DNA from: Planctomycetota bacterium
GTDB lineage: Bacteria; Planctomycetota; Brocadiia; SM23-32; JAKLEA01
Direction: 5' to 3'
Assembly (NCBI GenBank): GCA_022711755.1
Contig: JAKLEA010000032.1
Span: forward strand, 1 to 56,629
DNA: 56,629 nucleotides
Shown here: positions 26,552 through 35,337 of the stretch, in pieces
How the letters are laid out: each line of letters opens with the position of its first letter
Position numbering within the stretch: the stretch's first letter is position 1
Program-made: the position numbers and the translations under genes
The notes under the pieces: generated by a model
What the model saw: the letters and a program-made list of their open reading frames with translations, nothing else
What the model was told of the DNA's origin: nothing
Databases searched by the model: none

Positions 26552-26817
26552 CGCTCAGGAGCGCTTTGGCGCTTGCGGTAGAGATCAAAAAGTGCATAAT
26601 CAGGTAAGCCTAAACCCCTAAACAAGTGGCTGGTTTTGAAACGCTCGGTGACACATCTCCGATGCGATGGCAGAGAAGGAACTCCCTCCATCCCTGGCAG
26701 CATCGCTATTTTCAATCTCCGCACCCCGTGGCGCTGAAGCACGGCAAGTTTTGCTGCAAGTCGTAATAGTTTCTTGTCGCAACGCTAGTCCTTGCAAATA
26801 GATACGACATTACACAC
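26552..26817. other. Intergenic remnant before att copy 3
   Basis: Nothing supported: short frames on both strands without recognisable domains or ribosome sites, following the istB fragment and preceding the third att copy. Confidence 0.4.
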
Positions 26818-26868
26818 ACGGATTATTAATCCGTAGGCCGAGGGTTCGAGTCCCTCCGCCCTCACCAG
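26818..26868 (+). repeat. att copy 3 (tRNA-Lys 3' half with one mismatch)
   Basis: 51 bp matching att copies 1 and 2 except for one base in the anticodon loop (TTATTAA instead of TTTTTAA). The 5' half of the tRNA is absent. It marks the right end of element 2 and the start of a further, decayed insertion. Confidence 0.88.
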
Positions 26869-26968
26869 CTTATACGCGCGCAAAACCCCGCTTTCTCTGC
26901 GATATGCGCTATCGGTGGGCCAAACGGGATTTTCAAGGTTCCAAGCGAATTTGTTTCAATTTGTTTCA
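26869..26968. repeat. att arm region (100-bp repeat, copy B)
   Basis: About 86 of 100 positions match 11373-11472, including the two TTGTTTCA boxes (26951-26958 and 26961-26968). In copy A this arm leads to an integrase; here no integrase follows before the next gene at 27358. It is the fossil flank of a third, older element whose integrase has been lost. Confidence 0.75.
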
Positions 26969-27357
26969 GTTCGTAACAGGAAGACTCCCCCGTACAAAAA
27001 AAACGAGCCAAAACTCGGATTGTCAAGACCGCTGGCGGGGTCGAAGGAGGGGACTTCCTGACGGGTGGAAGAAGGGAGCGAAGCTGACTGCGCCCAGTCT
27101 CTACTGAATGGTCAAGCGCCTTGGTCGCGATGTTGGGATCAAGGTGCCCCCCCACGCTCTCAGGCATTCCCCCATAACGGAAGCCTGACGCCTCGCGCAG
27201 GCAAACGGAATTGACTTCGAGGAGGTAACGGATTTTTCCCGCCACGCCAGTGTGAGCACTTTGATGATTTATAGGGATCAACAACGGGACGTCCAGTGGC
27301 AATTGGCCAGTATGGTCGCGGAACCCTACGGCGTCTTCCCCCTATTCGCGCGCGCTT

Positions 27358-28731
27358 TTACCCGATTCCCGCTTCTCTGAAAGCGTCCTGAAGGTCCAGT
27401 ATCAGTTCCGAAATTTCCTGATACCGCGCGTCAGGTTCCTTGGAGAGGCATTTATCTATTATCAGCCTAAGAATGGCCGAGGCCTCATCCGGCGGCTCCC
27501 CCAGGGGGGCGGGAACTCCGCGCCTGACGTTCTCAAGCATCTCATCCACCGAATCAGCCGAGAACGGCAGAGTTCCGGAATGGGCGGCGTAAAGTGTTGC
27601 GCCCAATGCGTAAATATCCGAGCGCGCATCCGGTCGCGCCTCGGCGCTCAGCAGTTCCGGAGCGGCATAGGCAAGGTAGGCAATCCCGCGCGAGGACTTG
27701 AAACGCGCCACCGGACCGTCCCCCGCAACCGGCCCCTCAAGCCCCAGCCCGGCCACCTTCACAAGACCGGAATTCCCAATCGTGACAAACTCCGGGAGCA
27801 GGTCGCCGTGCGCCCCGCCCTTCTGATGGATGTAGTCCAGCGCCGACGCGACCTGCGCCGCGACGGGCAGGATCGCCTCGCAGTCAAGCGGTCCGCGCGA
27901 CTCCATCGCGTCGGAAAGAGCGATCCCCTGCATATCCTCCATGACCACGCAATCCCGCTCCCCTGAGTCCATCACGTCAATAATGAGATGCAGGTTCGGG
28001 TGAACCAATTCTTTAAGGGATTTTACCTTCTCCAGGAATGCGCCGGCGGCCCCGGCGTCCTCCGCCAGTTTCTCACCCACCGCCTGGATGAGAACCTCAC
28101 GCCGCGTCTCGGAGTGTCGGGCGGCATATCGCGGGCCGATGCACGTCCCCGGCCTTGCCGCAATCGGGCGGTAAGGTCCGAAGGAACCGAGTTGGGCTGC
28201 GGAATCGGCGGATTCCGACCCTTCAAATGTCGGTGGGAAAAGAGTCGGCGAGCGCCGGTCCGTCCCTTCCGGCTCGGTGAAGTCGGGGGCGCACTTTGGA
28301 CACACGTGCCCCAGCGAAATGACCTTCGCCCGCCCGCTCTGAACGTCCGATTGTAAAATGCGTCTGTCGCACTTCACGCACTTGAGCGCCGCCCGTTGCC
28401 CGGCGGAAGCAGACGACACAGTAGTTGCCCCCGTTGCGGCATCTGCGATGAGCCTGCACTTGGTGGATCCGATAACGACCTGGTCACCGACCTGGATTAT
28501 CCGCTCGTCAATCTTCTCGCCGTTGACGATCGTCCCATTCGCGCTGCTCAGGTCAGTAATCCGGCAGCGACCGCCCGTGTTCTCTATCTGGCAATGGATG
28601 CGGGAGGACGTTGTGTCCGGAATGCATATGTCGTTGTCCTCTCCGCGTCCGACGGTAATGCTCTTGCCCACGGGAAGTGGGTAGGTCCTGCCCTGGCCTG
28701 GTCCGCTGAGGAAGAGGATGCGAAGTCCCAT
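27358..28731 (-). CDS. FHA-domain protein with C-terminal pseudokinase
   Basis: 457 residues. The FHA domain at about 5-95 has VGRGEDNDICIPD, SSRIHC and DLSSANGTIVNG and should bind phosphothreonine. A zinc-ribbon-like pair (CVKCD, CPKC) lies at about 117-150. A Ser/Thr kinase fold at about 190-455 keeps AYAAPELL and RSDIYALGATLYAAHSG. The catalytic residues are lost: the ATP-anchoring lysine is Q in EVLIQAVG, the catalytic loop is HGDLLPEF, and DFG is GLG in VKVAGLGLEG. It is therefore probably a phosphopeptide-recognising pseudokinase scaffold. No transmembrane segment. It starts at ATG 28731, about 75 bases behind a TATAAT promoter. Confidence 0.9.
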   Translation of the reverse strand: MGLRILFLSGPGQGRTYPLPVGKSITVGRGEDNDICIPDTTSSRIHCQIENTGGRCRITDLSSANGTIVNGEKIDERIIQVGDQVVIGSTKCRLIADAATGATTVSSASAGQRAALKCVKCDRRILQSDVQSGRAKVISLGHVCPKCAPDFTEPEGTDRRSPTLFPPTFEGSESADSAAQLGSFGPYRPIAARPGTCIGPRYAARHSETRREVLIQAVGEKLAEDAGAAGAFLEKVKSLKELVHPNLHLIIDVMDSGERDCVVMEDMQGIALSDAMESRGPLDCEAILPVAAQVASALDYIHQKGGAHGDLLPEFVTIGNSGLVKVAGLGLEGPVAGDGPVARFKSSRGIAYLAYAAPELLSAEARPDARSDIYALGATLYAAHSGTLPFSADSVDEMLENVRRGVPAPLGEPPDEASAILRLIIDKCLSKEPDARYQEISELILDLQDAFREAGIG

Positions 28732-28814
28732 TGTCGCGCCGCCGCAAAGTCAAAGATTCAGGAAACGACAATGCGGCATGAAACGCCGCGCATTCGCCAT
28801 TCCTGCTGGACAAG

Positions 28815-28844
28815 ATTATAGCATCCGCCCGGCAACTCCCTCAA
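28815..28844 (-). promoter_or_regulatory. Promoter of the FHA pseudokinase gene
   Basis: On the minus strand TTGAGG (28839-28844) and a perfect TATAAT (28815-28820) are 18 bases apart. The predicted start gives a 5' leader of about 75 bases to ATG 28731. The remaining bases up to the GH31 start at 29043 hold no gene. Confidence 0.5.
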
Positions 28845-29042
28845 CCGAACATTGTATTCTCGCACAGTTGCGACCAACCGATCCACTATACATGACTCCG
28901 CGTTTCCTTGTTCAATTCCCCACCAGAACTGCCGGATAATAACCACTCTAGCGATTGCCGGGAATTGCCCGCTCTGGTAACCTTCCCGTCGGCGTTGAGG
29001 TTGAATTTCAGCCAAATCACAGCCGCTGCGCGGAGGCATTAA

Positions 29043-31226
29043 ATGCTGCACAAAATTGCGATCATCATCGCTCTGGCCGCGATGTTCCAGGCGGGCGGCA
29101 GCTCCGCCGCGGATCAGTCCGGAATCGAAGGAGAACAAACCGTGGAAGTCCAATCTGTCGGCGACGGCATATGGCGTCTGAGATTCGGCGTTCCGGAGAA
29201 GATCACCCCAGTTAGCCTGCGGGATTCGTCCGTGAAGTCGGACGCGCTGACCCGACTGCCCAAATGCGAAACGATGCCGTTCAGCCCTGCGGACGTCAAG
29301 TTCCGCGCAATGGACCGCGGCTGCGTCATCGAACTGCCCATGTTCGCCGGCGAGCAGGTCTACGGCTTCGGATTGAACCTGAAGGTCATGAACCCTACTG
29401 GAACGAGGAAAACCGTCAGGGTGAGCGACAATCAGGACGGCGACCTGGGCGATTCTCACGCGCCCGTCCCCTTCTACCTGTCGAACCTCGGTTACGGCGT
29501 TTTCATTGATTCCGCGAGGTACGTCAGCTTCTATTCCGGCAACCTTGCGGAGAAGCCGTCCTCGCCCCCGAAGCACACGAAGGCCGACGGGAAGGTTGCC
29601 ACAGCCATTACCGAGCTTTACAGCAAGCTGGAGCGGGGCACGGGGAAAATGGAAATTGAAGTGCCGACCGCCGCCGGCGTTGACGTCTACGTCTTCGCCG
29701 GCCCGACCATGCGGGAGGCAGCGCAGAGATTCAACCTGTTCTCCGGCGGCGGATATCTGCCCCCCCTATGGGGGTTGGGCATGCTTTATCGTGGCTACGG
29801 ACGCTACAACGCCGAACAAGTCCTGAAACTTGCCGAGGATTTCCGCGAAAACCACATCCCGTGCGACGTGTTCGGGCTTGAGCCGGGCTGGCAGACTCAG
29901 ACCTACTCATGCTCTTACGTCTGGAGCGGCGAGCGTTGGCCGGACCCCGCCGGCTTCCTGGCGCGGATGAAGGAAATGGGCTATGAACTGAACCTCTGGG
30001 AACACGCATTCGTCCACCCAACGTCGCCCATCTATGAAGCGATGATGCCTCACGCGGGAAGCCATATCGTCTGGAAAGGTCTTGTTCCTGATTTCTCAAC
30101 CGCCGAGGCGAAGCGCATCTTCGCGGATTATCATGAGGAGAATTTCGTCAAGAAAGGCGTGACCGGCTTCAAACTGGACGAGTGCGACCATCAACCGCTC
30201 TCCAGCAAGCCGTGGTCCTTCCCGGAACTGGCGAGTTTTCCCTCCGGCGCGGACGGGGAGCAGATGCACTGTCTCATCGGCGTCCTCTACCAGAGAGTTC
30301 TAGCCGACATCTTCAGGCGCAACGGACTCAGGACGTTCGGCCAGGTGCGGGCGTCTCACGCACTGGCCGCCCCTCTGCCCTTCGTTCTTTACAGCGATCA
30401 TTACGACCACAGGGACTATGTGCGCGGGTTGACGACCTGCGGTTTCGGCGGCGTCCTCTGGCAACCGGAGGTCCGAAGCTGCGACTCCATCGAGGAACTC
30501 TACCGGCGAATCCAGACATGCGTATTCTCCCCTCAGGCGGTCGTCAACGCGTGGTTCCTCGCCCTGCCCCCGTGGCGTCAGATCAACACGGAAAAGAACT
30601 GCCGGGGAGAACTCCTGCCGAATCACGAGGAGGTGCAGAATGCGTGCCGTGAGTTGTTCCGGCTCCGCATGAGCCTTGTTCCTTATCTCTATTCGGCATA
30701 TGCGCGTTACTGCTACGAAGGCGTTCCGCCGGTCAGGGCCATTGTCATGGACTACCCCGGCGACACCGGCACGTTCTATCTCGACAACGAATATATGCTC
30801 GGCGACTCCCTGCTTGTCGCCCCCCTCTTTGCAGGACAGAAGAAACGCGAGGTCTACCTTCCCGAAGGCGACTGGCATTGCTTCCTGAGCGGCAAGCGAT
30901 TCCCCGGAAAACAGAAGCGCGCGATCGAGGCCCCGCCGGAGCAAATCCCAGTCTTCGTCAAATCGGGCAGCCTGATCCCGCTTGCGAAACCGGTCGAACA
31001 CATCAAGCTGGACACCTGTTTTGAGATTACAGTAAAGGCGTTCGGAGATGACTGCGCGGACTTCGTCCTTTACGAGGACGACGGTGTGACGACTGAGTTT
31101 GAGAAAGGAAAACAGAATCGCGTGACGCTCTCCTGGAATCCCGCGGGCGGAGGCAATGTCAGGCGGGAAGGCGGATACGACGGAGTCCGCTACAAGGTCG
31201 TCGCTTGGGAGAAGACCGGCGAATAG
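29043..31226 (+). CDS. Secreted glycoside hydrolase family 31
   Basis: 727 residues: signal peptide (LHKIAIIIALAAMFQAGGSSA), N-terminal beta-sandwich (QVYGFGLNLKVMNPTG), a TIM barrel opening YLPPLWGLGMLYRGYGRY, and C-terminal beta domains (FVLYEDDGVTTEFEKG). The GH31 nucleophile is the aspartate in GFKLDECDH near residue 378; the aspartates of LYSDHYDHRDY are candidates for acid/base. Family activities include alpha-glucosidase, alpha-xylosidase and sulfoquinovosidase; the substrate cannot be decided here. ATG 29043 has GGAGG eight bases upstream. First of the carbohydrate-active genes in the right half of the window. Confidence 0.93.
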   Translation: MLHKIAIIIALAAMFQAGGSSAADQSGIEGEQTVEVQSVGDGIWRLRFGVPEKITPVSLRDSSVKSDALTRLPKCETMPFSPADVKFRAMDRGCVIELPMFAGEQVYGFGLNLKVMNPTGTRKTVRVSDNQDGDLGDSHAPVPFYLSNLGYGVFIDSARYVSFYSGNLAEKPSSPPKHTKADGKVATAITELYSKLERGTGKMEIEVPTAAGVDVYVFAGPTMREAAQRFNLFSGGGYLPPLWGLGMLYRGYGRYNAEQVLKLAEDFRENHIPCDVFGLEPGWQTQTYSCSYVWSGERWPDPAGFLARMKEMGYELNLWEHAFVHPTSPIYEAMMPHAGSHIVWKGLVPDFSTAEAKRIFADYHEENFVKKGVTGFKLDECDHQPLSSKPWSFPELASFPSGADGEQMHCLIGVLYQRVLADIFRRNGLRTFGQVRASHALAAPLPFVLYSDHYDHRDYVRGLTTCGFGGVLWQPEVRSCDSIEELYRRIQTCVFSPQAVVNAWFLALPPWRQINTEKNCRGELLPNHEEVQNACRELFRLRMSLVPYLYSAYARYCYEGVPPVRAIVMDYPGDTGTFYLDNEYMLGDSLLVAPLFAGQKKREVYLPEGDWHCFLSGKRFPGKQKRAIEAPPEQIPVFVKSGSLIPLAKPVEHIKLDTCFEITVKAFGDDCADFVLYEDDGVTTEFEKGKQNRVTLSWNPAGGGNVRREGGYDGVRYKVVAWEKTGE

Positions 31227-31242
31227 TCCGGAACGTCGCGCC

Positions 31243-31281
31243 GAATGAGATGCCGTTCAGTCTATTATGCGCATCTCATTC
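31243..31281. terminator. Perfect inverted repeat between convergent genes
   Basis: GAATGAGATGC (31243-31253) and GCATCTCATTC (31271-31281) are perfect 11-bp arms around a 17-base loop, extended outward by partly complementary GC-rich flanks. It lies between the 3' ends of the GH31 gene and the opposing gene, so it probably terminates or protects both transcripts. Confidence 0.55.
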
Positions 31282-31310
31282 CGACGCGGCGCAATGGAAT
31301 CGGAGGCTGT

Positions 31311-33212
31311 CTACGGCGCGACCTTCTTCATCAGAATCGGGCTTCCGGGCTTGAAAACCGGATCGGTCAGCACATCTTCCGAATCAGAGAACAGGTTGAT
31401 CCAGCGCCCCGGGATGGCCAGCGGCGCGTCAGACTCCGTCTCCGAGAAGACCTGCCCCGTAATGAACGGCCCGCGCTCCAGCAGCATGTAATTCGCCTCC
31501 CGCCATTCAACCTCCGGGGCGGCCATTGCCGTCATAGCGCGAACGGTTCGTAGGCATTCCTGAGAACCTGCCCGGCTCTCGGCCCAATCCGCCGCCGGCT
31601 TGCGGATCACATGTGCCCAACCCTTGCCGACCTTCATTGCCCCGACTTCCTCGTCTCCCACCCCCAGCGCCTTCATCAGCGCCTGGACGGGTGTCTGCGC
31701 CGTCTTCCCGCCGTCGTTCCACCATTCCGGAACGGAGAAGTAGGGATGGTAGTCGCGTCCGACGTAGATCAACCCGCCGCCGTTGTTGACCCACCTGACA
31801 AGCGCGTCCTGGAATTCGCGCGAGGGCGGCAACTGGAAATCATAACTGAGCATTATTACTTTATATTGGTCAAGGAATCCGTCCCCGGCGACGAATTCCG
31901 CCTGGACGGGGCGGACCATGATGCCGTGCTTGATCAGCGGCAGAGCCTGCCCGTAGAACTCGTCAAGGTGCGGCGTGCTCCCTGCCGGCTCGCCGCGCAT
32001 GAACATCGCCGTGTCGGAGAAAATGACTCCGATTCCGGGATCGGGGCTGCGCCACTTGAAACATCCCGGAGAATCGTCCGGCATCTCCCGGAACGCCTGG
32101 AAAATGCGGGCAAGCTCCTTGCGATAAGCGTCCGGGATCATGATTTTCTCATCGGTCTTCGGCCCGGCCTTGTAGGGATGGTTGTATATGCGGTCCGGCC
32201 AGGGCAGAACCTCGTAGCGATTGATCTCGGGACAGAGCAGGCTGGCCGCCACGGTGCGCTCCCAATTGTCGCGGTAGTCGTTCCAGTCGCGGTCCGGATT
32301 GTCCTCGACCGGATCATGCAGGAGCCAGACCTCCTTGCCGGGTATGCGATCCATGTTTGCCACGATGCCGTATTCCAGGATGCCGTTCTCGAAACTGCGC
32401 TCCGCTACTACGCCCTCGTATTTGATCGGACTCCGCGCGGTCCCCGTCCAGGCCTGGGCGATTATGCCGTCGCAGGCGGGCAGGCTCATCATGCTCGCCT
32501 CGGGGCTGACTATGCGCCAGCAGGTGTAATTGACGAGGCTGTGGGTGGCGACGACGCACTTGATGCTCTTCCCGTTTGCGGCAGCGGCCTTTTTCCCGGC
32601 GCTCATGGTGACGTCCAGAGCGCGCCAGTAAAGCTCATACATCAGCTTCGCGGCCTTCCAGCGGGTGACGGGGTCGCTGTCCGGCGCGCGCCACGGCTCG
32701 CCGTACTTCGCCTCCCACTCCTTCTTGAACGTATCGCTGTAGCCGGAATGGGACCAGAACTCCGGCTCCTCCATGATCAGGTATTCCGGCTGGACCTTGC
32801 CGACGGCGAACTCGACCCGCTCGGCTAGGTACTTGTTGTAGCCCATCGAGGGAGCCATGTAATAGACGGTCCCTCCGTGGCCAACCTCCTCGCCCTTCTT
32901 GTTTTTCTGAATGTCCTCGCGGTGGCAGACGCCGTCGTATCGCCCCTCGTACCAATCCTGGTATCCGCCCCAGGCGACGCCCGTCATGATGCCGATGCGG
33001 TAGCCGGCCTTGCGCCAGGACGCCGCGCGTTCGACTATGCCGTCGTCAACGCCGTAGCACATGGCCATGTCCGCGGGCGGCGCCCAACGGACGTCATGCG
33101 GAGCCCAGGACTGAAAACTCGTTTTCGGGGGGGCGTCTTGCGCCATGGAAATCCTCCCACAGAGCGAAATCATCACCAATGTCGTCAGAAGACTCGGTCG
33201 GTACGCTTTCAT
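31311..33212 (-). CDS. Secreted GH42-like barrel protein with amidotransferase-like domain
   Basis: 633 residues with signal peptide (LLTTLVMISLCGRISMAQ). The first 350 residues look like a glycosidase TIM barrel (YLIMEEPEFWSHSGYSDTF, with candidate acidic residues EEPE; later PACDGIIAQAWTG). From about 420 to 520 follows a class I amidotransferase-like fold (YKVIMLSYDFQLPPSREF, WVNNGGGLIYVGRDYH), the architecture of GH42-type beta-galactosidases. No exact family is recognised. Convergent with GH31. Probably acts on a polysaccharide in the periplasm or outside. Confidence 0.7.
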   Translation of the reverse strand: MKAYRPSLLTTLVMISLCGRISMAQDAPPKTSFQSWAPHDVRWAPPADMAMCYGVDDGIVERAASWRKAGYRIGIMTGVAWGGYQDWYEGRYDGVCHREDIQKNKKGEEVGHGGTVYYMAPSMGYNKYLAERVEFAVGKVQPEYLIMEEPEFWSHSGYSDTFKKEWEAKYGEPWRAPDSDPVTRWKAAKLMYELYWRALDVTMSAGKKAAAANGKSIKCVVATHSLVNYTCWRIVSPEASMMSLPACDGIIAQAWTGTARSPIKYEGVVAERSFENGILEYGIVANMDRIPGKEVWLLHDPVEDNPDRDWNDYRDNWERTVAASLLCPEINRYEVLPWPDRIYNHPYKAGPKTDEKIMIPDAYRKELARIFQAFREMPDDSPGCFKWRSPDPGIGVIFSDTAMFMRGEPAGSTPHLDEFYGQALPLIKHGIMVRPVQAEFVAGDGFLDQYKVIMLSYDFQLPPSREFQDALVRWVNNGGGLIYVGRDYHPYFSVPEWWNDGGKTAQTPVQALMKALGVGDEEVGAMKVGKGWAHVIRKPAADWAESRAGSQECLRTVRAMTAMAAPEVEWREANYMLLERGPFITGQVFSETESDAPLAIPGRWINLFSDSEDVLTDPVFKPGSPILMKKVAP

Positions 33213-33383
33213 TGTCTATGCGCCTTACGGATTAAAAGATGTTGATCGGAACTCCAAGGCTGATCAGTTGATGGCGTTACGAGTCTGATGTCTAACACCG
33301 CGTATGTGAACATCACTTTTCCTTACTAAAATGGACTCTCAAAAAGTATGATAAGATGCGATACATGAATCTGCTCATTGTCA

Positions 33384-34208
33384 TTATTTGTTATCGAAAA
33401 GAGTTGGGCCAGTTGTCTGAACTGAATCATGAGCTTGCTTCTTTGGGTAAAAAACCCCTATGACCACCCACGTCGTTGGATGTGCCAGGAGTGTTCCAAC
33501 GTAGAAATGAATATCCTTATCTGGGCCACACAGATCGTTCAGGAACTTGTCCCGAACCTTACGGGACGCCTCTTCGTGTGAATCTCCCGCATCCACCATT
33601 TTCCAGAAAAGTGCACCTACCTCCCAATCCTCAATCATCATACGATGGTTACCATTGCATCGTGGATCGTCACACTCAAATTGATATTGGAACTTGAAGG
33701 GTACCTTACGCGGGGGGCTGAGAGTCTTCTGACGATATTCAAATAGCCGTTGCTGATTCAGTGCGTTGAGAAACTTCGGCGACCATTCCGGATTGCATGG
33801 AGAAATAACCAAACCGTTCACCTTCTTCGGCTTGAAAATACCAAGTGACGTCCGATCTTTCTGCTGCAGATCGGAAAGCTCCTCTATAGATCGCGTCTTT
33901 TTTTGCATTACATACTTGGCACGTTCTGCCCAAGTTCCTCCATCTGTCGAGAGTGGTTCGCCCAAAATACGAATCGAGTCGCTGTCTGGCCGATAGCTTT
34001 CCTTCCGCACATCGCGACCTATGTGTTTCACAGCAGATACTTCGATCCACTGGTATTTCCTGTATTTTTTCGCACAGTCAAGGTCTCGGAAGTTGATCGG
34101 GTACAGCCGGATGAAATCACCGGTCTCTGTTACTCCTGCGGTACAAACTAATTCATCATACTTCTTCGACGGAATGGGATATGTCTTGACAGTGATCAAG
34201 ACCTTCAT
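33384..34208 (-). CDS. Uncharacterised partner of the DUF488 protein
   Basis: 274 residues from ATG 34208, which has GGAGGA six bases upstream; the frame reaches 34322 inside the preceding gene. The opening VLITVKTYPIPSKKYDELVC and FIRLYPINFRDL belong to a conserved protein family often seen beside DUF488 genes but without known activity. Middle motifs are KFQYQFECDDPRCNGNHRM (possible Cys/His metal site) and a C-terminal HFYVGTLLAHPTTWVVIGVF. Cytoplasmic. It follows the SocA/Panacea-DUF488 gene by 23 bases, forming a two-gene operon, which suggests a joint role, perhaps in defence or nucleic-acid modification. Confidence 0.8.
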   Translation of the reverse strand: MKVLITVKTYPIPSKKYDELVCTAGVTETGDFIRLYPINFRDLDCAKKYRKYQWIEVSAVKHIGRDVRKESYRPDSDSIRILGEPLSTDGGTWAERAKYVMQKKTRSIEELSDLQQKDRTSLGIFKPKKVNGLVISPCNPEWSPKFLNALNQQRLFEYRQKTLSPPRKVPFKFQYQFECDDPRCNGNHRMMIEDWEVGALFWKMVDAGDSHEEASRKVRDKFLNDLCGPDKDIHFYVGTLLAHPTTWVVIGVFYPKKQAHDSVQTTGPTLFDNK

Positions 34209-34231
34209 TCTCTCTCCTCCATTCGACGAGA

Positions 34232-35122
34232 TCATATGTGCTTCACTTCCAGTCCTGTCCGCCGGGAAACAGCATCTGCCAAACGGCCCCGATGACAACA
34301 ATTCACATCCTTCTCCACACACAGAAGTGTGGACGGTGATTCTTGCATCAACGTCCCCACCATATCAATCTCAGTATCCAGGCTTGGTAGCATCTCGACC
34401 GCATATTTCTGCAGGAGCGACTGATAGGATTCAAAGTCCGTCAGGTGAGTCCTATACTGTTTCGGAATACCGAGCCTGGGGATGTGGTCATAGTCAAGCC
34501 CAAGCTTCGCGGCGATCTCAGTTAGCTGCTTCTTTGAAAATCCATAACAACGGGACATAGGATTGTTCCGTACGTCTATGATCCTCTTGATCCCCTTCCT
34601 CAGAAGATGGTCGAAGAACGCGTCGACCGATTTCCCTTCGTAGCCTACCGTATAGACTGCCAACTGAGTTGTCGGACTAGTGGCAACTGAAGTATCTGTC
34701 CTAATGCCTGTCAACTCGCTTCTCGTTGCGTACCAGGGATAGCGGTGATACACGTCCTCCACAAGCACCATCTGGCTCTTCCCACCGTGGCGACGTACAA
34801 CTTTGTCCACCGATTCACTGAACACGGAGGGTAGTTCATCAATCTTCTTTTCCGTTAGGTAAGCAGTATGCTTGCACAGCGAAACCTGCTCCGCGTCAAG
34901 AATGACGTATCCGTCTCGGCTCAGGTTAGTAAGATCGCGATACAGAGCAAAAGAAAAGGGACCATACATGTATGGAACGAAATCGTAGAAGGACCTCTCG
35001 CCCTTCATCGCCGTCTCGTGACGCAACAAGAACATCAGCTTAACGAAGACCATTCGCGAAATTGGCTTGTTCGTGATCGCTAGGAGTGCAAGTATTGTCT
35101 TTTGACGTGTCAACAAGGCCAT
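34232..35122 (-). CDS. SocA/Panacea-like domain fused to DUF488
   Basis: 296 residues. The N-terminal 110 residues resemble the SocA/Panacea (DUF4065) fold: MVFVKLMFLLRHE, FYDFVPYMYGPFSFALY, LTNLSRDGYVILDAEQ. The C-terminal half is DUF488: AVYTVGYEGKSVDAFFDHLL, RIIDVRNNPMSRCYGFSK, then LCVEKDVNCCHRGRLAD with the typical Cys/His cluster. Panacea domains are known as versatile antitoxins; DUF488 is uncharacterised but frequent in mobile and defence contexts. The first gene of a two-gene unit. Cytoplasmic. Confidence 0.85.
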   Translation of the reverse strand: MALLTRQKTILALLAITNKPISRMVFVKLMFLLRHETAMKGERSFYDFVPYMYGPFSFALYRDLTNLSRDGYVILDAEQVSLCKHTAYLTEKKIDELPSVFSESVDKVVRRHGGKSQMVLVEDVYHRYPWYATRSELTGIRTDTSVATSPTTQLAVYTVGYEGKSVDAFFDHLLRKGIKRIIDVRNNPMSRCYGFSKKQLTEIAAKLGLDYDHIPRLGIPKQYRTHLTDFESYQSLLQKYAVEMLPSLDTEIDMVGTLMQESPSTLLCVEKDVNCCHRGRLADAVSRRTGLEVKHI

Positions 35123-35337
35123 TCATCCAAGAAATGTTCACCGCTACGTAAAGAAATGCGCATCGACGCAGTCGAACAGCTAAAACACATTATACACTGG
35201 GGTAACTGATCGGCAACAAAACATGAGTCTACATTTCATTCCGCTACGTGGCTACGATGAAGCATAATATAAGAAGCGTCGGTTTCCAGTGCGCGTCCGT
35301 GCGGCAGGGACAGCTTTACCGTCTGGAGAATTATAAC

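Larger units (their letters stand above)
11321..26868. mobile_element. Integrative element 2, tandem behind element 1 (about 15.5 kb)
   Basis: Bounded by att copies 2 and 3, with a tyrosine recombinase beginning 249 bases from copy 2. The contents are an epimerase, exported proteins, an FG-GAP protein, a giant RHS/FG-GAP protein and IS remains; no replication or transfer gene is visible. The integrase is 5'-truncated, copy 3 carries a mismatch in the anticodon loop, and the flank beyond copy 3 is again an integrase-side arm. The segment is therefore probably a fossil island between two former insertion points and no longer mobile by itself. Confidence 0.6.

Noticed and set aside
26862..27302. 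Open frame of 146 codons on the minus strand (and a related one at 11366-11587)
   Set aside because: The shared C-terminal peptide is a translation of the att arm repeat and its stop comes from the att core; there is no ribosome site or domain.
28758..29576. 272-codon minus-strand frame overlapping the GH31 start
   Set aside because: A GC-driven shadow of the strongly supported GH31 gene, without domains.
31611..32828. 405-codon plus-strand frame
   Set aside because: Antisense shadow of the exported GH42-like gene with arginine-rich composition and no domain.
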